From: Litorimonas sp964414555
GTDB taxonomy: Bacteria > Pseudomonadota > Alphaproteobacteria > Caulobacterales > Maricaulaceae
DNA: 64,000 bases
Direction: 5' to 3'
Assembly (NCBI GenBank): GCA_964414555.1
Contig: CAYPWW010000006.1
Span: 1-64,000 of the forward strand
This document shows, piece after piece, positions 54,931 to 63,915 of this stretch (position 1 is its first letter; every line of letters begins with the position of its first letter). A program made the translations under genes and the position numbers. The notes beneath the pieces are model-generated. The model did not search any database. It worked only from the letters and a program-made list of their open reading frames with translations, and was not told where the DNA came from.

Positions 54931-55862
54931 CTATTCCTGATAAGCGACGCGGTAGCCGATATGATTAGTTGCTAAGTCGAGCTCTTGCCGATGGCGCGCC
55001 GCCGGCCGGTAACGCTGGCAATAATTCTCAGCGCATAAGAATGATCCGTCTTTGATTAGGCCTTGGTTGCTCGCAGGGTCGGCATCCGAGACCCATTCCC
55101 ACACATTACCGCTCATGTCGTGGAGGCCGTAGTCGTCTGCAGGGTGGCATCCAATAGGCGCGGCCTCATAAAAGCCGTCCTCGGCCATATTCGCGATTGG
55201 AAATATGCCCTGCCATGTATTGGCTCTCGCTTCGTCCATCTAATCGGGCGGCTTATCTCCCCACGCATAATCTGCGCCGTCTCGTCCAGCGCGCACCGCG
55301 AATTCCCACTGCGCTTCCGTTGGCAGCTCCCCCAGCCCAGCGTGCGAAGGCCTACGCGTCCGCGTAGGAGACATGGGTAACAGGCAAATCCAGCGCGTCC
55401 TCAATAGTGCTTCCCACGCCGAGCGGAGTCTTCCAACTTGCGTCCGGCACGAAGCTCCATCGCCCTACGCCGCCGTCCCTGATTGATACAGTGAACACCG
55501 TCGCCGCTGGAACTAACGCGTCTTTCATAAGGGTCTGGTGGAGCGCGGGATCAGGCGTCTGCTCGGCCTGGGTGACGTAGCCCGTTTGAGCGATAAACTC
55601 CGCAAACCTTTTCCGGGTAACTTCAAATTGGTCAATCCATAAGGGCTTGATCGTGACCTTATGTACGGGACCTTCTTCTCGGTAGAATCGCTCGGACCCC
55701 ATCATGAACGTGCCTCCACGCAAGGTGATCTGAGGCGCGTCACGTACCGTCTGGCAGACGTCTGTCTCAGCCTTGAGGTTACTCTCGGCAGAGCAGCCAG
55801 CCAGCGCGAGGAGACTTATATAAAAGGCGTTTGATGATGGCTTAATCTGCCAATTCTCATCG
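54931..55862 (-). pseudogene. Broken formylglycine-generating enzyme (SUMF1/FGE-sulfatase family) lipoprotein
   Basis: Fragments in two frames join into one FGE-like protein. A lipobox start (SLLALAGCSAES) has no usable start codon in frame. The N-terminal part LRGGTFMMGSERFYREEG through LPVTHVSYADA ends at a TAG (near 55352), followed by a one-base frame change near 55335, ELPTEAQWEFAVRAG, a second TAG near 55240, and the C-terminal part NTWQGIFPIANMAEDGFYE with the active-site-like FLCAENYCQRYRPAAR. The intact enzyme would turn a sulfatase Cys or Ser into formylglycine. At least three lesions mean it is dead. Confidence 0.85.
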
Positions 55863-56363
55863 GTTTCTCAAGGGTAGAAGCTAGAGTGAGTCTAAAACGC
55901 ACATAATTCTAAGCGGCAAAGATAATTTGAACTGTTAAAGGGTGGGTTTGGCGCCCAGAGGAGGCCTATCTCGTGATTTTAACTCAAAGATGAATTAAAT
56001 CACTCGACTCGGGCGGCGTGAAGCTAAGGTATTAATTTTACTTGGAAAATGGTGCCCCTACACGGCACGATGCAGAATGAGAGAATATATATAAAACAAC
56101 AATTTACAGCTGTCAATTTTCAATTTGTGGCACGTGTGAATTTGAAATTGTGGCACAACAACTTCTTTCTGCTTCGGGGGATTTATCAAATGCAACGCTG
56201 GCAAAAAAGTAACGTTTGCGTCTACAGCCCATGGTTCAATGACAGTAAAAGCTACGTCAAAGCAATGCCTGCTTTGGGGGCTTAGTGGACATTACAGACG
56301 GCTGATAATGGTTACGATTTCAAAATGTGAAGCGAAGGTGCCTTACGCCTATAAATGCAAACC
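55863..56363. other. Non-coding, AT-rich stretch with a short repeat
   Basis: About 500 bp without a convincing gene or RNA. It holds a 12-bp near-direct repeat, AATTTGTGGCAC (56122-56133) and AAATTGTGGCAC (56145-56156), 23 bp apart, embedded in an imperfect dyad of CAATTT/AATTTG arms. It may be a remnant of a lost operon or insertion. I see no tRNA, riboswitch or att core. Confidence 0.4.
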
Positions 56364-56388
56364 GCGGCGGCTTAAGTGAAGCCGCCGC
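56364..56388 (-). terminator. Hairpin terminator downstream of aceA
   Basis: A perfect 10-bp stem GCGGCGGCTT / AAGCCGCCGC with a 5-base loop lies 26 bp past the aceA stop. On the minus strand it is followed by GGTTTGCATTT, only moderately T-rich. Confidence 0.7.
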
Positions 56389-56413
56389 TATGTGCTGGAT
56401 CTATTAATGCACG

Positions 56414-58012
56414 TTAAGCCGCGTTTTCGAATTGGTTCATGGTGTTGTGTTCACCGCCAGCTTTCAGGGCGCGTTCGCCACCAGTCATCTCTTTGAAATC
56501 ATCGCCGAGATTTGAGCCAACTTCGTGCTGATGTTTCACAGCAGAAACATTGGTGCGGATCTCTTCGCGCTGAATGTTCTTAACGTAAGCAAGCATCTTT
56601 TGTTCTCCAAAGTAGCCTTCAGACAAATCGTTCATAACTTTGGCCGTCCCGTGGAAGGTAGGTAGAGTTATCAAATTGTGGAAGACACCGGCTTCGCGGG
56701 CGATATCTGTTTGGAAAGCCTGAAGGCGGGCATCAGCTTCGAGGCCCAAGGCGTCTTCGTCATATGCGGCGGACATGAGCTGTGTACTATCAGGATAATC
56801 ACCTGCTTTAATTCTACCGCTCTCAATCCAATCCTCACGCACCTGCTTACGCAAGTTCAACGTCCAGTTAAAGCTTGGGCTATTGTTATAGGTCAGCTTT
56901 GCATGCGGTGCTTTCTCGCGAACGCGGGCCACCATCGATGCGATTTGCGCAACATTTGGCGTAGCGGTTTCAATCCAAAGTAAATCTGCTCCGCCGTCAT
57001 TGAGGCTTGAAATGCAATCCTCAACGACGCGGTCTTCGCCCGTATCTGGCTTGAACTTATACAAGCCATTAGGCAAGCGAATAGGCTTGCGCAGCTCGCC
57101 GTCAATATGGAGTGCAACGTCTCCTTCCATGAGGGGGTTCAAATCTGAGACCACTTCAGTCTCCAGCCATTTGTTATATTCATAGGCCGCATCCCCGATC
57201 TCTGTTGAGACGGGGATTTTTTGCGTGAGACCAGCACCAAGGCTATCTGTGCGCGCGACGATCACGCCGTCATCCACACCTAGCTCTTCAAAGGCCATGC
57301 GGCAGGCGCGGAGTTTTTCAACGAAATCTTCGCGCGGTACGGTGACTTTGCCATCTTGATGGCCGCATTGCTTAGCGTCTGAGACTTGGTTTTCGATCTG
57401 TAGGCAGCACGCACCTGCCTTGATCATTTCCTTGGCAAGCAGGTAAGTCGCATGAACATTACCAAAGCCGGCGTCGATGTCTGCAATGATAGGGCGCACA
57501 TAGGTTTCGTGGCCGTCAATCCGCGCAATTATTTCGGCCTTTTCGGCCTCTGTTTTTGCAGATTTTAGCTCCGCGAAGAGGTCATTTAGTTCGACTTCAT
57601 CTGCCTGACGTAAGCTCGTGTAAATCTCTTGGATCAAATCCACGACGGAGGTTTTTTCGTGCATTGACTGATCCGGCAGGTGTCCAAACCGGTTGCGTAG
57701 TCCCGCCACCATCCAGCCAGAGAGGTAGACATAAGAGCCGTCCAGTGTGCCCTTTTGACGCTTGATTGCGCGCATCATCTGCATGGCGTGAAATCCAGAC
57801 CAACAGCCCAAAGATTGAGTAAACTTGCGCGTATCAATATCGTAGCGCGCCATATCTTTACGCATTTCTGTCGCCATAGCTTTGGCAACATCTAAATGCG
57901 TTTCGAAAGTGTTTTGCGTTTTAAGTTGCGCGAGGTCTTCCAGATTAATTCCGGCAGGTGCGCCGTCAGGGTAGCGCTGTTGCAGGGTTGCGAGGGTTTG
58001 TGAGTATGTCAT
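56414..58012 (-). CDS. aceA: Isocitrate lyase
   Basis: This 532-residue protein has the active-site loop KQCGH (in DAKQCGHQDGK) and the conserved YNNSPSFNW, and is of the longer subgroup (about 530 residues) common in Proteobacteria and yeast-like forms. It splits isocitrate to succinate and glyoxylate for growth on acetate or fatty acids. Its ATG overlaps the aceB stop (TAATG), so the two are coupled. Confidence 0.95.
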   Translation of the reverse strand: MTYSQTLATLQQRYPDGAPAGINLEDLAQLKTQNTFETHLDVAKAMATEMRKDMARYDIDTRKFTQSLGCWSGFHAMQMMRAIKRQKGTLDGSYVYLSGWMVAGLRNRFGHLPDQSMHEKTSVVDLIQEIYTSLRQADEVELNDLFAELKSAKTEAEKAEIIARIDGHETYVRPIIADIDAGFGNVHATYLLAKEMIKAGACCLQIENQVSDAKQCGHQDGKVTVPREDFVEKLRACRMAFEELGVDDGVIVARTDSLGAGLTQKIPVSTEIGDAAYEYNKWLETEVVSDLNPLMEGDVALHIDGELRKPIRLPNGLYKFKPDTGEDRVVEDCISSLNDGGADLLWIETATPNVAQIASMVARVREKAPHAKLTYNNSPSFNWTLNLRKQVREDWIESGRIKAGDYPDSTQLMSAAYDEDALGLEADARLQAFQTDIAREAGVFHNLITLPTFHGTAKVMNDLSEGYFGEQKMLAYVKNIQREEIRTNVSAVKHQHEVGSNLGDDFKEMTGGERALKAGGEHNTMNQFENAA

Positions 58013-59649
58013 TATTTTGTCTCCAGAATGTCGTAGGCAGGTATGGTCAAGAAATCAGGTAGGATTTGTGCGGTCGCCGTTTCAGTGAAGAGCTGTGCGG
58101 CCTCATCAAATCGGCCTTGCACAAAGGCGTCCGGACTTAGCTCTGCGGCGAGTATTTTCAGCTCTTCAGAAAGCAGTCGATCATAAAGCCTGCGCGTCAG
58201 GGTCTCGGTAAAGCCGCCGTCCATTTGCACGGACGCGCCATGGGCAAGCCATTGCCAGATTTGCGAGCGCGAGATTTCCGCCGTTGCGGCGTCTTCCATC
58301 AAACCCGCAATGGGCACCGCTCCGCGTCCGCAGAGCCACGCTGCGATATAGCGTATGCCGACCTCTATATTTGTGCGCACGCCGGCTTCGGTTACGGTCC
58401 CGCTATGGGGGGAGAGCATGGCCTCATCCGTGATGCGCGGCGATTGGCGCTTTTTATGGATTTGATGCTTGGACGGCATTTCTGCGTCAAAGACATCCAT
58501 CGCGACGGAGACCAGATCAGGATGCGCAACCCAGGTGCCGTCATGGCCAAGGCGGGCTTCGCGCTGCTTATCTGCGCGTACTTTGTCAAAGGCGGCTGTG
58601 TTGGCGGCCTCGTCATTTTTGACGGGAATTTGCGCGGCCATACCACCCATCGCATGGGCACGGCGTTTGTGGCATACTTCGACAAGGCGCGCGGCATAAG
58701 CGGAGAGAAAACCGCGGTCCATGCCAACCTGCGCGCGGTCGGGCAGCAAATACGCCTTATGATTACGCAGCGTCTTGATGTAGCTAAAGATATAATCCCA
58801 GCGTCCGCAATTCAGGCCCGTAATGTGGTTGCGCAGTACGTAGAGGATTTCTTCCATTTGGAACGCGGCAGGGAGTGTCTCAATCAAGACGGTCGATTTT
58901 ATCGTGCCATTGGGAATATCGAGCACGGCTTGCGTGAAGTTAAAGACATCATTCCAGAGGCGTGCCTCTTGATAGCTCTCTATTTTCGGCAGGTAGTAAA
59001 AAGGCCCGCGCGCATCGTCGGCGAGGATTTTACCATTGTGGAAGATGTGCAGGCCAAAGTCGACAAGGCTCGCGCTCATTGGACTGCCGTCGACAAGGAT
59101 GTGCTTTTCCTCGAGATGCCAGCCGCGTGGACGGACCAGCATGGTCGCCGTTTCCGTGTTCAGGGCGTAGGCCTTTTTCTTCGTCTGCAGGGATAGCGTG
59201 CCGCGGGCATAATCACGCATATTGATCTGACCGTCCATCATGTTGGCGAAGGTCGGGGAGGAGGCGTCCTCAAAGTCACACATAAACATTTTGGCGCCAG
59301 AGTTGAGCGCGTTGATCATCATCTTACGGTCAACTGGGCCTGTGATTTCGACGCGGCGATCTTGCAGCGTAGGTGGACAAGGCGCGACTTCCCAGACGGA
59401 GTTACGCACATGCGCAGTTTCTGGCGGTTGTATAGGTAACTCGCCATCATCATAGCGGGCCTGCTGTAATTCGCGTGTCTGAAGCAAAATCCGGCGCTGC
59501 GGACCGAAGCGGCGTTCAAGATCCGCTAGGAAAAGCAGCGCTTCGGGCGTGAGCAGCGCATCATAGCGAGCGGCGTCAGGCGCTGACACTTTGGCCAGCA
59601 CGCGATGGCGAGGGATGGGGGTGTCTGCGTTCATAACTGGCGCGTTCAT
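58012..59649 (-). CDS. aceB: Malate synthase A
   Basis: This 545-residue protein has the malate synthase A signature KDHATGLNCGRWDYIFSYIK-like region (HITGLNCGRWDYIFSYIK) and the acid/base Asp/Arg residues of the barrel (MLVRPRGWHLEEKH). It condenses glyoxylate and acetyl-CoA to malate. The ATG at 59649 has a strong AAGGAG site. It is divergent from the XRE regulator gene. Confidence 0.95.
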   Translation of the reverse strand: MNAPVMNADTPIPRHRVLAKVSAPDAARYDALLTPEALLFLADLERRFGPQRRILLQTRELQQARYDDGELPIQPPETAHVRNSVWEVAPCPPTLQDRRVEITGPVDRKMMINALNSGAKMFMCDFEDASSPTFANMMDGQINMRDYARGTLSLQTKKKAYALNTETATMLVRPRGWHLEEKHILVDGSPMSASLVDFGLHIFHNGKILADDARGPFYYLPKIESYQEARLWNDVFNFTQAVLDIPNGTIKSTVLIETLPAAFQMEEILYVLRNHITGLNCGRWDYIFSYIKTLRNHKAYLLPDRAQVGMDRGFLSAYAARLVEVCHKRRAHAMGGMAAQIPVKNDEAANTAAFDKVRADKQREARLGHDGTWVAHPDLVSVAMDVFDAEMPSKHQIHKKRQSPRITDEAMLSPHSGTVTEAGVRTNIEVGIRYIAAWLCGRGAVPIAGLMEDAATAEISRSQIWQWLAHGASVQMDGGFTETLTRRLYDRLLSEELKILAAELSPDAFVQGRFDEAAQLFTETATAQILPDFLTIPAYDILETK

Positions 59650-59686
59650 AGCGATCTCCTTGGATGGTAGTTCATGAACATACGAT

Positions 59687-59786
59687 ATTTACAAACGCAG
59701 TTGACAGTCTATAAGTAATTGTAAATTAAAGGTATTTATGAAACACTTGTAAAAATAATGGACTGATTTTTGTAAAGTTTGTAAAT
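59687..59786. promoter_or_regulatory. TTTGTAAA boxes between aceB and its regulator
   Basis: GTTTGTAAAT occurs on the plus strand at 59777-59786 and inverted at 59687-59696; related TTGTAAA copies lie at 59719-59725, 59747-59753 and 59769-59776. RamB-type regulators bind sites like AAAGTTTGCAAA, so these are likely operators of the adjacent XRE protein. The 153-bp region is AT-rich. Confidence 0.6.
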
Positions 59787-59802
59787 AATTGAGGGCGACG
59801 AC

Positions 59803-61233
59803 ATGGCGTCGAATGATAAAAAACTACTGATTGGGCCGCGCCTGTCGCGCTTCCGCAAGACTTTGGGCTTGACCCAAGCGCGGATGGCAGAAGACTTAGG
59901 AATTTCAGCCTCTTATCTGAATTTAATGGAACGTAATCAGCGCGCTCTTTCGGCCAAAGTCTTGCTGCGAATGGCGGAAATTTACGATTTTGATATTGCA
60001 GACTTCACGGGTGCGGGGGACGCGCACCTTGTGGCAGAAATTTATGAAACCCTGCGTGATCCCCTTTTCAAATCTCAAAGCATTTCCAAAAACGAGGCCG
60101 AAGATCTTGTGAATGTCAGCCCGAATGCAGCGCGGGCCCTACTACGGCTTTACAGCAAACATCGCGATATGGCGCGCCGTAACACGGAAATGACCTCTGA
60201 TCGTGATAAAATTGAACTGCTTGAGCAATCTGCACAGGCGGTAGAATCGGTACGCCGCTTCATTCATGCGCAAAAAAACTATTTCCCCGAACTCGACGCC
60301 GCTGCCGAGGAACTAGCGGCCGATATCGGTTTCAACAAACCGCAGATTGGCGCCGTACTAACGGATCGTTTACGGGATAAGCACGGGATTTCTGTGCGAA
60401 TTGTACCCGTTGATGTTATGCCGGAAATGCTGCGATATTTTAATCGTCATTCTAAGCAGATCAATTTATCAGAACTTCTGGCGCAATCGGGTCGGCGCTT
60501 TCAGCTCGCCTTCCAGGTCGGGATGCTTGAGCATCGCGGGCTGATTGACACAATCGTAGCCTCTGCGAATTTACCGGGGCGTGAAGCGCAGGGGCTGTGC
60601 CGTACAACCCTTGCAAACTATTTTGCCGCCGCCACTCTAATGCCGTATCACCGCTTCCTCCAAGAAGCCGAAGCGAGCAAATATGATGTTGATCTCTTGT
60701 GTCATCGGTTTGGGGCAAGTTTCGAACAAACAGCACACCGATTGACGACATTACAAAAGTCAGATGCGCGCGGCATTCCATTCTTCTTTGTGCGTATCGA
60801 TGTCGCGGGAAATGTGTCTAAACGGTTTAGTGCAGGGCGGTTTCATTTCTCTAAATTTGGCGGGGCATGTCCGCTCTGGAATATCCATGAATGCTTTGCC
60901 GCACCCGGTAAGACGATCACGCAGATGATACAGTTGCCCGACGCGACAACATATTTCTCTATTGCTAAAATGGTTAGTCGAAGTGACGGCACGTATAATG
61001 CACCGGCGCAAAAACTCGCCATCGGCCTTGGGTGTGATATTGCGTATGCTCCGCGCCTTATTTATGCGCAGCAATATAATCTCCAGACGCCGCATCCCAC
61101 ACCCATTGGCGTGAATTGCTATCTCTGTGAACGTCAAAACTGCCGTCAGCGCGCGCATGCTCCGCTGAATAAAACACTGAGCTTTGACGAACGCGCAAGA
61201 GGCGTATCGCTCTATACATTTGAAGATGATTGA
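59803..61233 (+). CDS. RamB/ScfR-type XRE regulator of glyoxylate bypass
   Basis: This 476-residue protein has an N-terminal Cro/C1 helix-turn-helix (about 10-65; RKTLGLTQARMAEDLGISAS), an ImmA/IrrE-like middle (about 180-330, without an intact HExxH; the region reads LCHRFGASFEQTAHRL) and a C-terminal DUF2083-type domain with four Cys (GVNCYLCERQNCRQR). It matches short-chain fatty acyl-CoA-responsive regulators (RamB, ScfR, MccR) that control aceA/aceB. It is divergent from aceBA and shares the box-rich region. Confidence 0.9.
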   Translation: MASNDKKLLIGPRLSRFRKTLGLTQARMAEDLGISASYLNLMERNQRALSAKVLLRMAEIYDFDIADFTGAGDAHLVAEIYETLRDPLFKSQSISKNEAEDLVNVSPNAARALLRLYSKHRDMARRNTEMTSDRDKIELLEQSAQAVESVRRFIHAQKNYFPELDAAAEELAADIGFNKPQIGAVLTDRLRDKHGISVRIVPVDVMPEMLRYFNRHSKQINLSELLAQSGRRFQLAFQVGMLEHRGLIDTIVASANLPGREAQGLCRTTLANYFAAATLMPYHRFLQEAEASKYDVDLLCHRFGASFEQTAHRLTTLQKSDARGIPFFFVRIDVAGNVSKRFSAGRFHFSKFGGACPLWNIHECFAAPGKTITQMIQLPDATTYFSIAKMVSRSDGTYNAPAQKLAIGLGCDIAYAPRLIYAQQYNLQTPHPTPIGVNCYLCERQNCRQRAHAPLNKTLSFDERARGVSLYTFEDD

Positions 61234-61249
61234 AAGCTTCGCGTTTAAC

Positions 61250-62050
61250 GGCTTTGTCACGTTAACTGAACTAGCCGCTATTTCCCTCTAATTGGTTTTT
61301 AAGCGCAAGCTGATGCCGTCACGAAATTCCACTCGGTTTGCGCTTGTTGCCTGAATTTCCGAAGTGTGTTTCTTGAGATTAGGTGTCGTCGATGATTGAA
61401 GAGATTGTAGATTTGACCGTGGGCTGAGAGAAGTTTCTGTGCGTTTCTTTCAGATCTAAACCTTTGTGATTTACGTTCTCTTCTACGTATTGGAACGTGT
61501 GAACATTCGGCGCGATTGTTCTTTCGTCCCCCAACATCTTGCAGGTGTTTCAGCCCTAAAAGTTTGAGGGCTGCTCCATGAGAGCCAAGCCTATCAGTCA
61601 CAATTTTCGTAGGCTTGATTCCTTGGTTTCTTAGAAGTTTCCGAAGTAAACGTGTTGCAGCTTTCGTATTCCGTCGTCTTTGTACAACAACGTCCAGAAC
61701 CGTCCCTTCGTCATCAACCGCTCGCCAAAGATAAACCATCTTACCATTTATTTTTGTATAGACTTCATCCAAATGCCAAACAGGTGAGGGAGGCTCGCAT
61801 CTGGACTTTATCCGTTTGGCATATGTTGAGCCAAACTTATCGACCCATTTCCGAATGGTTTCGTAAGACACATCTATGCCCCGTTCGAACATGAGCTCTT
61901 CGACATCCCGGAAACTTAGATTGAATCTGAAATACATCCAGACGGCACGACGTATAATATCCGGATGGAAGCGATGACGAGTATAGATTGATGTTTTCAT
62001 CATGGCGTCTTAGCGTAATGTTTGAAAACTGGCATTAACGTGACAAAGCC
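61250..62050 (-). mobile_element. IS6-family insertion sequence, complete
   Basis: An 801-bp element with perfect 16-bp terminal inverted repeats, GGCTTTGTCACGTTAA at 61250-61265 and its complement at 62035-62050. It encloses one intact transposase. The flanking eight bases (CGTTTAAC left, CTTTCCAC right) do not match, so no target duplication is visible; the copy may have recombined or taken part in a cointegrate. Confidence 0.9.
61299..62003 (-). CDS. IS6-family transposase
   Basis: This 234-residue DDE transposase has an N-terminal helix-turn-helix (LSFRDVEELMFERGIDVSYE), catalytic Asp residues in VWHLDEVYTKI and IVTDRLGSHG, and Glu in KNNRAECSH, followed by RRRERKSQRFRS. It is close in layout to IS26/IS240. 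The reading frame is intact, so the element may be active. Confidence 0.93.
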   Translation of the reverse strand: MMKTSIYTRHRFHPDIIRRAVWMYFRFNLSFRDVEELMFERGIDVSYETIRKWVDKFGSTYAKRIKSRCEPPSPVWHLDEVYTKINGKMVYLWRAVDDEGTVLDVVVQRRRNTKAATRLLRKLLRNQGIKPTKIVTDRLGSHGAALKLLGLKHLQDVGGRKNNRAECSHVPIRRRERKSQRFRSERNAQKLLSAHGQIYNLFNHRRHLISRNTLRKFRQQAQTEWNFVTASACA

Positions 62051-62065
62051 CTTTCCACTATGATT

Positions 62066-62833
62066 TTAAAGGATTTTGCTTTCAAATGTCATAATTAGAG
62101 AATTAGAGTCTTTGGGAACGAATTCATAACCGTTTAAATCGAAACTCTGAAGGTCTTGAGGGTTTTGGATTCGGTTTTTGATAATCCACCGGGCCATTAA
62201 CCCTCTAGCTTTTTTCGCATATACGCCAACGACACGTGGGCCTGTTTTTGTGGCGTTTAAAAACTTAACCTCAATCAGAGGAATATCATTACCTAGAAAC
62301 TTGATTGCTTTAGCATATTCATTTGATGCTAAGTTTACGACAAACGGAAGATGATGGCTATCTAGATCCTGCCTGATGAGTTCACCTAACTGACTTCCCC
62401 AAAACTGGTATAGGTTCTTCCCAGCTGATGTATCAAGTTTCCTACCCATTTCTAAGCGGTAAGGTTGAATCATATCTAACGGACGTAGTACGCCGTACAG
62501 TCCAGAGATAATTCTTAAGTTGTCTTGTGAAAATTCAATCTCTTCTTTCGTAAAATCATCTGAAAACAAGTTTCGGTAAACATCTCCATAAAAAGTGAAT
62601 AGGGCAGAAGTATTAGATTGGTTCTTAAGGTCAAAATCTTGAAAACGCTCAACCGTTAGCTTCGCAATTGCCGGGCTGACCTTCATCATCTGTTCAACAT
62701 CAGACACAGATTTTTCTCGCATTTTGTGGACTAGCGTCTGAGTCTGGCTAAGTAACCGGGGCTGCGTAAGCTGCATAAGGGTTTGAGGAGGTCTAATTTT
62801 AATGTCCTTAGACGGAGAAATAAGAGTTAACAT
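62066..62833 (-). CDS. yaaA: YaaA (DUF328) peroxide-stress protein
   Basis: This 255-residue protein starts MLTLISPSKDI and contains LFTFYGDVYRNL, ISGLYGVLRPLD, YRLEMGRKL, VNLASNEYAKAI and ARGLMARWI, all YaaA hallmarks. In E. coli YaaA lowers free iron during peroxide stress. The codon use is clearly more AT-rich than in the rest of the window, as in the two genes beyond it, which suggests separate origin. Confidence 0.92.
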   Translation of the reverse strand: MLTLISPSKDIKIRPPQTLMQLTQPRLLSQTQTLVHKMREKSVSDVEQMMKVSPAIAKLTVERFQDFDLKNQSNTSALFTFYGDVYRNLFSDDFTKEEIEFSQDNLRIISGLYGVLRPLDMIQPYRLEMGRKLDTSAGKNLYQFWGSQLGELIRQDLDSHHLPFVVNLASNEYAKAIKFLGNDIPLIEVKFLNATKTGPRVVGVYAKKARGLMARWIIKNRIQNPQDLQSFDLNGYEFVPKDSNSLIMTFESKIL

Positions 62834-62845
62834 CGTATTGCCTTG

Positions 62846-63445
62846 TTATTTAAGTAGGTGTTGAATTTGAGTTTGAATGGCGGGGACAACGTCTCTTTCA
62901 AACCATGGGTTGTTTTTAAGCCAGCGATTATTTCTAGGGCTGGGGTGGGGCAGAACTAAACTCTTCGGAAATGTCGATTTCCATTCTTGAGCTCTTGCCG
63001 TTAGTGTCATTTTGCGGCCATCATTAACGTGCCAATCAATGGCATATTGTCCAATGACCAGTGTCATTTCTATATTGGTAAAACTTGCCATTAATTGCTC
63101 ATGCCAAGTCTCGGCACATTCAGGCCTAGGCGGTAGATCGCCGCTTTTTCCTGTTCCAGGAAAACAAAATCCCATTGGCAAAATGGCTACTTTATCGGGA
63201 TCGTAAAACGTTTCGTTTGATACACCCATCCAAGCTCTTAGCCGTTTGCCAGAGGGGTCATCAAAGGGGATACCTTTTTGGTGCGTAATGCGCCCTGGTG
63301 CTTGGCCAGCTACTAATATTTTTGCTTTCGAACTACCTTGCAATATGGGCTTGGGTCCAAGAGGCAGATCCTTGCACAGAGTGCAAGATCTAACGGATTT
63401 AAGGAGAGTTGTTAGGTCAGCATGATCTTTATCAGCGGGTCTCAC
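62846..63445 (-). CDS. Uracil-DNA glycosylase superfamily protein
   Basis: The 199-residue product from GTG 63445 is chosen because AAGGAG ends 7 bp upstream; the longer ATG frame from 63610 overlaps the MAPEG gene. It contains the UDG motifs GQAPGRITHQKG, the DDPSGKRLRAWMG block, FCFPGTG and the C-terminal HPSPRNNRW. The single CxxC (CTLC) near the N-terminus is too few for a full family 4 iron-sulfur cluster. It likely removes uracil or other deaminated bases, or is an inactive relative. Confidence 0.85.
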   Translation of the reverse strand: MRPADKDHADLTTLLKSVRSCTLCKDLPLGPKPILQGSSKAKILVAGQAPGRITHQKGIPFDDPSGKRLRAWMGVSNETFYDPDKVAILPMGFCFPGTGKSGDLPPRPECAETWHEQLMASFTNIEMTLVIGQYAIDWHVNDGRKMTLTARAQEWKSTFPKSLVLPHPSPRNNRWLKNNPWFERDVVPAIQTQIQHLLK

Positions 63446-63474
63446 AACAACTCTCCTTATCTCTAGTACGCTCT

Positions 63475-63891
63475 TTAAAGAACGCTTTGTGCGCCAATCA
63501 CGAGCACGGCTAACCAAGACACAAGATAAACAGGTGTTCTTAAGTAAGGGATGCCCATAATATAGACGACGGCATGAAGAACGCGCGCTACGAAGAAAAT
63601 CATAGCCCACTGCCCAACTGTTGCAGCAATGCTTGCATCAGCTTTGCTGAAGTAAGCTGCGGCTAAAACAACAGCGATAAAGGCTGGCATCGTTTCGACC
63701 ATATTCAGGTGAGCACGTTGTGCACGCTGCGCCCATAGGGCGGGTTCAGGCTGTTTGGCCGGAAAGCCTTCCGGATAATTATTGAGGAAGGTAGGTAGTC
63801 CCCAGTTAAACAGACGTTCCAAAATATAGGGCGTCCATAGAAGGATTGTGAGTAAGCCGCTAAGGGCTAGAAAATGATATGCAGTTTCCAT
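63475..63891 (-). CDS. MAPEG-family membrane protein
   Basis: This 138-residue protein has four membrane helices and the MAPEG pattern RAHLNMVETMPAFIAVVL with ARVLHAVVYIMGIPYLRT. Eukaryotic members are glutathione or eicosanoid enzymes; the bacterial role is unclear. It ends 29 bp before the glycosylase start and is AT-rich like its neighbours. Confidence 0.88.
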   Translation of the reverse strand: METAYHFLALSGLLTILLWTPYILERLFNWGLPTFLNNYPEGFPAKQPEPALWAQRAQRAHLNMVETMPAFIAVVLAAAYFSKADASIAATVGQWAMIFFVARVLHAVVYIMGIPYLRTPVYLVSWLAVLVIGAQSVL

Positions 63892-63915
63892 GATAATCTC
63901 CCGTAGGTAACTGTA

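Noticed and set aside
56049..56285. 78-codon plus-strand frame before aceA
   Set aside because: No ribosome site, odd composition and no motif; treated as non-coding.
58225..59196. Long plus-strand open frame of 323 codons opposite malate synthase
   Set aside because: It lies wholly inside the well-supported aceB gene, has no ribosome site and no recognisable motif; a mirror frame.
61242..62058. Eight-base target duplication of the IS6 element
   Set aside because: The flanks CGTTTAAC and CTTTCCAC do not match well enough.
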